From DATARH01 sp036268425 (GTDB lineage: Bacteria; Pseudomonadota; Alphaproteobacteria; ATCC43930; CGMCC-115725): a DNA stretch of 64,000 bases. The stretch is from assembly GCA_036268425.1 (NCBI GenBank), contig DATAUE010000065.1:41134-105133 (forward strand), read 5' to 3'. Positions 59,710-64,000 of this stretch are shown piece by piece. The position numbers were made by a program, and so were the translations under genes. The notes below the pieces were generated by a model. It was not told the DNA's origin. It did not search any database and saw only the letters and a program-made list of their open reading frames with translations. Position 1 is the stretch's first letter, and every line of letters starts with the position of its first letter.

Positions 59710-60185
59710 GGCGTGCCTCCCGCGCGCATCTGCGACGCGGCTCGTTCGACGGCCCGCAGGATACGGGTGTGGCTGCCGCAGCGACAGATATTGTCGTCGA
59801 GCGCCAGCGCGATCTCGCGGCGCGACGGTGTCGGATTATGGTCGAGCAGTGCCTTCGCCGATATCAGGATGCCCGACAGGCAATAGCCGCACTGCCCGGC
59901 TTGCTCGTCGAGAAATGCCTGCTGCAACGGATGTGGACGCTCCGGCGTGCCCAGGCCCTCGATCGTCAGCACCTGCCTGCCGGCCACCACACCCAGCGGC
60001 TTGCCGCAGGCTTTCTCGGCATGGCCGTCGATCAGCACCATGCAAGAGCCGCATTGTTCCAGGCCACAGCCGAATTTGGTGCCGGTCAGCCCAAGATGAT
60101 TGCGCAAAATGTCGAGCAGCGGCGTATCGGGATCGGCGGCAATGCTGACGGCGTTGCCGTTGACGGAAAAAGAGGTTGATTGCAT
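59706..60185 (-). CDS. [2Fe-2S] small subunit of the molybdenum hydroxylase
   Basis: A 159-residue IorA-like protein. The plant-ferredoxin cluster is held by C40, C45, C48 and C60 (FGCGLEQCGSCMVLIDG, EKAC), and the second helical [2Fe-2S] cluster by C99, C102, C134 and C136 (GQCGYCLSG, NICRCG). These two clusters pass electrons out of the molybdenum site. The start at 60185 (MQSTSF) has a GGCGAGG site; a 12-residue longer version is possible. It is the first gene of the two-gene operon and is divergent from the FAD oxidoreductase 55 bases away. Confidence 0.93.
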   Translation of the reverse strand: MQSTSFSVNGNAVSIAADPDTPLLDILRNHLGLTGTKFGCGLEQCGSCMVLIDGHAEKACGKPLGVVAGRQVLTIEGLGTPERPHPLQQAFLDEQAGQCGYCLSGILISAKALLDHNPTPSRREIALALDDNICRCGSHTRILRAVERAASQMRAGGTP

Positions 60186-60240
60186 CGGCGCCTCGCCTGG
60201 GAATATGCCGAGGTATAGCAAATCCTCAGGGTGGCGCGGA

Positions 60241-61344
60241 ATGCGTGTCTTGATCTGCGGTGGCGGCGTGATCGGCGCCTCGATCGCCTATTTCCTGAGC
60301 TGCCGCGGCGTCGAGGCGACGGTCATCGAGCGCACCGGCATCGCCTGCGCCGCTTCCGGCAAATCCGGCGGATTTCTTGCTGCCGAGTGGTGCGACGGCT
60401 CACCAGTGCAGGAATTGGCGCATCGCAGCTTCGCCCTTCACGCCGAGCTGGCGGAACGGCTCGGCGGCAACGCGTGGGGCTACCGCCGGCTCAACACCTA
60501 TGGCGGTCACGCCGACACCTGGGATTACAGCCATCGTCGCGGTTACGACATCGGCTGGCTGTCGGACAACGTGATCGTCAGCCAGCAGATCGGCTCGCCC
60601 GCCAACACCGCGCAGGTCCACCCAGCCCTGTTCACCACCGCGATAATGCGGGCGGCGCAGGCGCGGGGCGCCGAATCGCGCATCGGCCGCGTCACCGGCC
60701 TCGTGCGTGACGGCAACCGCGTCACCGGCGTCGACATCGACGGCGAGACCCTCGCCGGTGACGCTGTGGTGATCGCCATGGGGCCGTGGTCGATCCTCGC
60801 CGCGGCGTGGCTGCCGCTGCCTGCCGTGTTCGGGCTGAAAGGGCACAGCCTCATCTTCGACACCGCCGGCAACGTGCCCGCCGAGGCGGCGTTTCTCGAG
60901 TACCAGGAGGGAAGCGGCGAGGCGCTGACCCCGGAGTTCTTCCCGCGCCCGGACGGCACAACCTATGTCTGCGGCATCTCGGGTGAGGAACCGTTGCCGA
61001 TCAATCCTACAGATGTCGCGCCCGACGACGAGAAGATCGAACGCCTGCACCGCATGTGCTGCACCCTGTCGCCGGTTCTCGCCTCGGCGAAAATCCTGGC
61101 GCGGCAGGCCTGCTATCGCCCGATCACCCGCGACGGCGTCCCGCTGATCGGCCCGGTGCCGGGCGTCGAAGGCGCCTATATCGCGACCGGACACAGCGTC
61201 TGGGGCATGCTCAACGCGCCCGCCACCGGCGAAGCGATTGCGGAGTTGATTACTGGAAGCGCTGCCCGCACTGTCGACCTGACGCCCTTTTCACCTGCGC
61301 GCCTGCCGGTGCTCGACCCCGCACGTTTGCGCCTCGATCGCTAA
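60241..61344 (+). CDS. FAD-dependent amino-acid-oxidase-type (DAO) oxidoreductase
   Basis: A 367-residue flavoprotein. The dinucleotide-binding motif is VLICGGGVIGASIAYFLSCRG with the acidic ribose ligand in TVIERTG. The substrate domain shows SGKSGGFLAAEWCDGSP, VHPALFTTAIMRAAQARGAE, VVIAMGPWSILAA and the FAD-tail motif YRPITRDGVPLIGPVPGVEGAYIATGHSVWGMLNAPATGEAIAELI. This pattern is close to the FOXRED1/thiazole-synthesis ThiO-like sarcosine oxidases. It oxidises a C-N bond of an amino acid or amine, passing electrons to O2 or a quinone. It is divergent from the molybdenum hydroxylase and converges with ftsY. Substrate unknown. Confidence 0.88.
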   Translation: MRVLICGGGVIGASIAYFLSCRGVEATVIERTGIACAASGKSGGFLAAEWCDGSPVQELAHRSFALHAELAERLGGNAWGYRRLNTYGGHADTWDYSHRRGYDIGWLSDNVIVSQQIGSPANTAQVHPALFTTAIMRAAQARGAESRIGRVTGLVRDGNRVTGVDIDGETLAGDAVVIAMGPWSILAAAWLPLPAVFGLKGHSLIFDTAGNVPAEAAFLEYQEGSGEALTPEFFPRPDGTTYVCGISGEEPLPINPTDVAPDDEKIERLHRMCCTLSPVLASAKILARQACYRPITRDGVPLIGPVPGVEGAYIATGHSVWGMLNAPATGEAIAELITGSAARTVDLTPFSPARLPVLDPARLRLDR

Positions 61345-61362
61345 ACGCGGCTGCTAACACAA

Positions 61363-62610
61363 CTACGCGTCGAGCCCGACAAGGCTGCGGGCGTAGGCAC
61401 GCGCTTCGAAGGGGCGCAAATCCTCGGCGCCTTCGCCAATGCCGATCGCGTGGATCGGGATGCCGTATTTCTCGGCGAGCGACACCAGAACGCCGCCCTT
61501 GGCCGTGCCATCCAGCTTGGTCATCACAATGCCGGTAACGCCGATCATCGCGCGGAACGTCTCGGCCTGGGCGTGCGCGTTCTGCCCTACCGTCGCATCG
61601 AGCACCAGGAGGACCGCATGCGGCGCCTGGGCGTCGACCTTTTTCAGCACCCGCACGATCTTGGCCAACTCACCCATCAGATCGGTCTTGTTGTGCAGGC
61701 GACCGGCCGTGTCGATCAGCAGGATATCAGCTGCCTCCTGCCGCGCCTGAACAAATGCGTCATAGGCGAGACCCGCCGCGTCCGATCCGGTCGGCCGCGT
61801 CAGCACGGGGCAGTCGGCGCGTTCGCCCCAGATCTGCAACTGCTCGACAGCGGCAGCGCGGAAGGTATCACCGGCCGCGAGGATCACCTTGTGGCCGGCA
61901 TCATGATATTGCTTGGCGAGCTTGCCGATCGTCGTCGTCTTGCCGCTGCCGTTGACGCCGACGACCAGGATCACAAACGGCTTTTTTGTGGTGTCTGGCC
62001 GCAGCGGCTTCATTACCCGCTCGACCAGCCGAATGACCTCCTCGGCGAGTGCTGCGCGAATTTCGTCGGGCGACACTTCCTGGTTGAACCGGGTGCGGCG
62101 TAACGACTCAACCACCTCGTTCGCAACGCCGAGGCCCATGTCGCTGGCGATTAGCAATTCTTCGAGTTCGTCGAGCGCCGCGTCATCGAGCCGGCGGCGC
62201 AGAAAGATCGTGTTGATGCCCTCGGTCAGCCGCGTCGAACTGCGCGACAACCCGGCGCGCAGCCGCCCGAACCAGCCGCGCGGCTCCGCTTCCGGCGCGG
62301 GTGGCGGCGGCGCGGCGAGCGGAGCATGGGCGGTCACGGAGACAATCGCTGACGGCGCGAGCGGCGGTGCAGCCGGCGGCGGGGCTGGTGGCGGAGGGGC
62401 TGACGGCGGCGGGGCTGGCGGCGGCGGGGCTGGCGGCTGAGGCTCAACCGCAACCGACGGCGGGGCGGTGACAACCTCGCCAGCTTCGGGCGCGTCGGCT
62501 TCGCGTGCGTCGGCTTCGCGTGCGTCGGCTTCGGGGATTTCGATTTCGGGTGCGATAGTGTCCGTGTCCGCAGCGGCATCGCTCGGCACGCTGCGCCGCC
62601 AGAACCTCAT
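61363..62610 (-). CDS. ftsY: Signal recognition particle receptor FtsY
   Basis: A 415-residue GTPase that docks SRP-ribosome complexes at the membrane. The NG domain begins near residue 105: GWFGRLRAGLSRSSTRLTEGI (N-domain helix), GVNGSGKTTTIGKLAKQ (G1), AGDTFRAAAVEQL, LLIDTAGRLHNK (G3), TKLDGTAKGGVL (G4) and the closing GIGEGAEDLRPFEA. The N-terminal A domain (residues 1-105) is acidic and then Pro-rich, with ADARE pentapeptide repeats encoded by 15-bp units and long Pro/Ala runs; no membrane segment. It overlaps mtaB by 4 bp. Confidence 0.95.
   Translation of the reverse strand: MRFWRRSVPSDAAADTDTIAPEIEIPEADAREADAREADAPEAGEVVTAPPSVAVEPQPPAPPPPAPPPSAPPPPAPPPAAPPLAPSAIVSVTAHAPLAAPPPPAPEAEPRGWFGRLRAGLSRSSTRLTEGINTIFLRRRLDDAALDELEELLIASDMGLGVANEVVESLRRTRFNQEVSPDEIRAALAEEVIRLVERVMKPLRPDTTKKPFVILVVGVNGSGKTTTIGKLAKQYHDAGHKVILAAGDTFRAAAVEQLQIWGERADCPVLTRPTGSDAAGLAYDAFVQARQEAADILLIDTAGRLHNKTDLMGELAKIVRVLKKVDAQAPHAVLLVLDATVGQNAHAQAETFRAMIGVTGIVMTKLDGTAKGGVLVSLAEKYGIPIHAIGIGEGAEDLRPFEARAYARSLVGLDA
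62492..62536 (-). repeat. 15-bp tandem repeat in the ftsY A domain
   Basis: GCGTCGGCTTCGCGT occurs twice perfectly and a third time with changed end. It encodes EADAR repeats in the acidic linker of FtsY. Being a multiple of three, copy changes would keep the frame. Confidence 0.7.
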
Positions 62611-63986
62611 AACGCTGGTACTCCAACAAGATGGCTGCCGGTTGCCGCGGAAAACCGCAGCCGTGCGGTCGACCCGACGGGGATGGCAGGATCGATGTTG
62701 ACCGCAGCATAAAATTCGGCGCGGCCGAGTCCGGCGCGCTCGACCAGGACCACGCTCTCGCTGCCAACCCGTCGCGCCAGATCGGCGCTGAGCGCCGCGG
62801 CGCCGGCGGCCCGCAACCGCGCGGCACGCTCGCGCACGGCCCCCGAATCGACCTGCGGCATTCGCGCCGCCGGCGTGCCCGGCCGCACGCTGTACGGAAA
62901 CACATGCAGAAACGCGATTCCGCCTTCGCCGACGATATCGAGGCTGTGCCGGAACATTTCCTCGCTCTCGGTCGGGAAGCCGGCGATCAGGTCGGCGCCG
63001 ATCGCAATATCGGGCCGCAGCGCGCGGGCGCGGCTGATCGCGGCGATTGCCTGCGTCCGGCTGTGCCGCCGCCTCATGCGCTTGAGGATAAGATCGTCAC
63101 CGGCTTGCAGCGACAAGTGCAGATGCGGCATCAACCGCTCTTCGTCGGCGATCAGCGCCCACAAGGTCGCGTCGATCTCGCTCGGATCGAGCGACGACAG
63201 CCGCAATCGGGAAAGCTCCGGCACCGCCGCCAGCAACTCCCGCACCATGTCGCCGAGGCTCGGCGCACCCGGCAGATCAGTGCCATACGCGGTCAGATCG
63301 ACACCGGTCAGCACGATTTCGGAACAACCGCTTTCGATAAGCGCGCGTGCTTGTTCGATGATTTCGACCAACGGCACCGAACGGCTTGGCCCGCGCGCAA
63401 ATGGAATGATGCAGAAGGTGCAGCGATGGTCGCACCCTTGCTGCACTTGGAGGTACGCGCGGACCCGATTGCGGGCGACGCTTTCCACCGCACTTGTCGA
63501 CACCTGCGGAGAAGGTTGCGGTGGGGTGGGAGCCAGCAGCGCATAGCTGTCAGTGCGCAGTTTCGCGTCGTTGTCGAGCACGACATCGACTTCGCCGAGC
63601 GCGGCATAGTGTTGCGGCGTCAGGGTGGCGGCGCAGCCGGTGACGATGATGCGGGCGTCGGGATGCTCGCGGCGCGCGCGGCGGATCGCCTGGCGCGCCT
63701 GCCGTTCGGCCTCCGCAGTGACGGCGCAAGTGTTGAAGACGATCGCGTCGCGTAGCCCGGCTTCGGTCGCCGCCCGGCGGATGACATCGCTTTCGAACGC
63801 GTTGAGACGACAGCCGAACGTGACGATTTCGACATCATGCGCTGGCCCGACATCACGCGCTGGCCCGACATCACGCGCTGGCCCGACATCACGCGCTGGC
63901 CCGACATCACGCGCTGGCCCGACATCACGCGCTGGCCCGACATCACGCGCTGGCCCGACATCACGCGCTGGCCCGACATCAAACAC
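62607..63986 (-). CDS. mtaB: tRNA (t6A37) methylthiotransferase MtaB with repeat-bearing N terminus
   Basis: A 459-residue radical SAM enzyme that adds a methylthio group to t6A37 of tRNA (ms2t6A). The UPF0004 domain has its three cysteines in VTFGCRLN, FNTCAVTAEAE and VTGCAATL; the radical SAM cluster is QQGCDHRCTFCIIPF; a TRAM-like end follows (ARRVGSESVVLVERAGLG). Before VEIVTFGCRLN, where MtaB proteins normally begin, stand eight DVGPAR hexapeptides. The frame starts at GTG 63986 and stays open to the right edge, so the true start may lie outside the window. It overlaps ftsY by 4 bp; in many alphaproteobacteria dapF lies just upstream. Confidence 0.92.
   Translation of the reverse strand: MFDVGPARDVGPARDVGPARDVGPARDVGPARDVGPARDVGPARDVGPAHDVEIVTFGCRLNAFESDVIRRAATEAGLRDAIVFNTCAVTAEAERQARQAIRRARREHPDARIIVTGCAATLTPQHYAALGEVDVVLDNDAKLRTDSYALLAPTPPQPSPQVSTSAVESVARNRVRAYLQVQQGCDHRCTFCIIPFARGPSRSVPLVEIIEQARALIESGCSEIVLTGVDLTAYGTDLPGAPSLGDMVRELLAAVPELSRLRLSSLDPSEIDATLWALIADEERLMPHLHLSLQAGDDLILKRMRRRHSRTQAIAAISRARALRPDIAIGADLIAGFPTESEEMFRHSLDIVGEGGIAFLHVFPYSVRPGTPAARMPQVDSGAVRERAARLRAAGAAALSADLARRVGSESVVLVERAGLGRAEFYAAVNIDPAIPVGSTARLRFSAATGSHLVGVPAL
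63831..63974 (-). repeat. 18-bp minisatellite, eight copies, in the mtaB N terminus
   Basis: GACATCACGCGCTGGCCC is repeated eight times head to tail. The first copy (63831-63848) has one substitution, the other seven are identical, and a partial ninth follows at 63975. On the coding strand each unit encodes DVGPAR. There are no spacers, so it is not a CRISPR array. Identity of the copies points to very recent expansion. Confidence 0.9.
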
Positions 63987-64000
63987 CGGCGCGTCACCCG

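Noticed and set aside
63831..63974. Possible CRISPR array
   Set aside because: The units are directly adjacent with no spacers and lie inside a coding frame.

Overview
The window is about 64 kb of GC-rich DNA carrying roughly 55 protein genes, mostly on tight 4-bp-overlap operons. It looks like a chromosomal segment of an alphaproteobacterium, probably a Rhodospirillales-like soil or water organism. That placement is an inference from gene content: the mtaB-ftsY pair, the hrcA-grpE pair, NodU-type carbamoyltransferase, PAS_5, GFA and DUF35/thiolase genes, many secreted Tyr/Pro-rich small proteins, and many stand-alone flavin, aldo/keto and short lipid-catabolic enzymes. No rRNA, tRNA, CRISPR array, intact insertion sequence or phage was seen.

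Layout. 0-0.9 kb: the tail of a DszA/NtaA-type flavin monooxygenase, a dead IS630-type transposase fragment and a VOC protein. 1-6.3 kb: an orphan peptide-type solute-binding protein, aquaporin Z, an acyl-CoA synthetase and a divergent quinone-oxidoreductase-like enzyme. 6.3-9.9 kb: an EmrAB-type drug efflux pump with a divergent TetR regulator and a perfect 15-bp palindromic operator candidate. 10-11.7 kb: a cobalamin-binding-type radical SAM protein. 12.3-18.4 kb: an acyl-CoA cluster (DUF35 protein, cysteine-less thiolase, FadJ-like multifunctional enzyme, amidohydrolase, esterase), interrupted by a 155-bp inverted-repeat element. 18.5-24.8 kb: PAS_5 protein, enolase-superfamily enzyme, GFA protein, HD protein, a secreted protein, a carbamoyltransferase and a metallo-beta-lactamase-fold protein. 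24.8-30.7 kb: hydrolase, GST, aldo/keto reductase, rsmD, rluB, tadA, a class III nucleotide cyclase and a small secreted protein. 30.9-32.4 kb: a TPP enzyme.

32.5-45.3 kb is the most coherent block: otsB-otsA-glgB-glgX-malQ followed directly by osmF-yehY-yehX-yehW. Trehalose synthesis, glycogen branching and debranching, maltodextrin transfer and an osmoprotectant ABC importer lie on one strand with almost no gaps, which suggests an osmotic or desiccation-stress locus. 45.3-51.8 kb: grpE-hrcA on the other strand, secreted proteins, a TauD-type dioxygenase, ilvD and crcB.

51.8-57.4 kb is the accessory part. It holds an azoreductase whose full-length frame begins at an ATT codon, an AT-rich patch with a membrane protein and a FecR-domain protein, a DUF1640 pseudogene broken by several frameshifts, REP-like palindromes, and a luciferase-like monooxygenase next to the internally deleted remnant of another. 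57.6-64 kb: a two-subunit molybdenum hydroxylase, a FAD oxidoreductase, then ftsY and mtaB. Both ftsY and mtaB carry in-frame tandem repeats in their N-terminal regions; mtaB has eight perfect or near-perfect 18-bp units. No clearly new defence or mobile system was identified. The strongest oddities are the mtaB minisatellite, the ATT-start azoreductase, the 155-bp inverted-repeat element, and the changed active-site residues in the cyclase, the MBL protein and the DUF35 protein.
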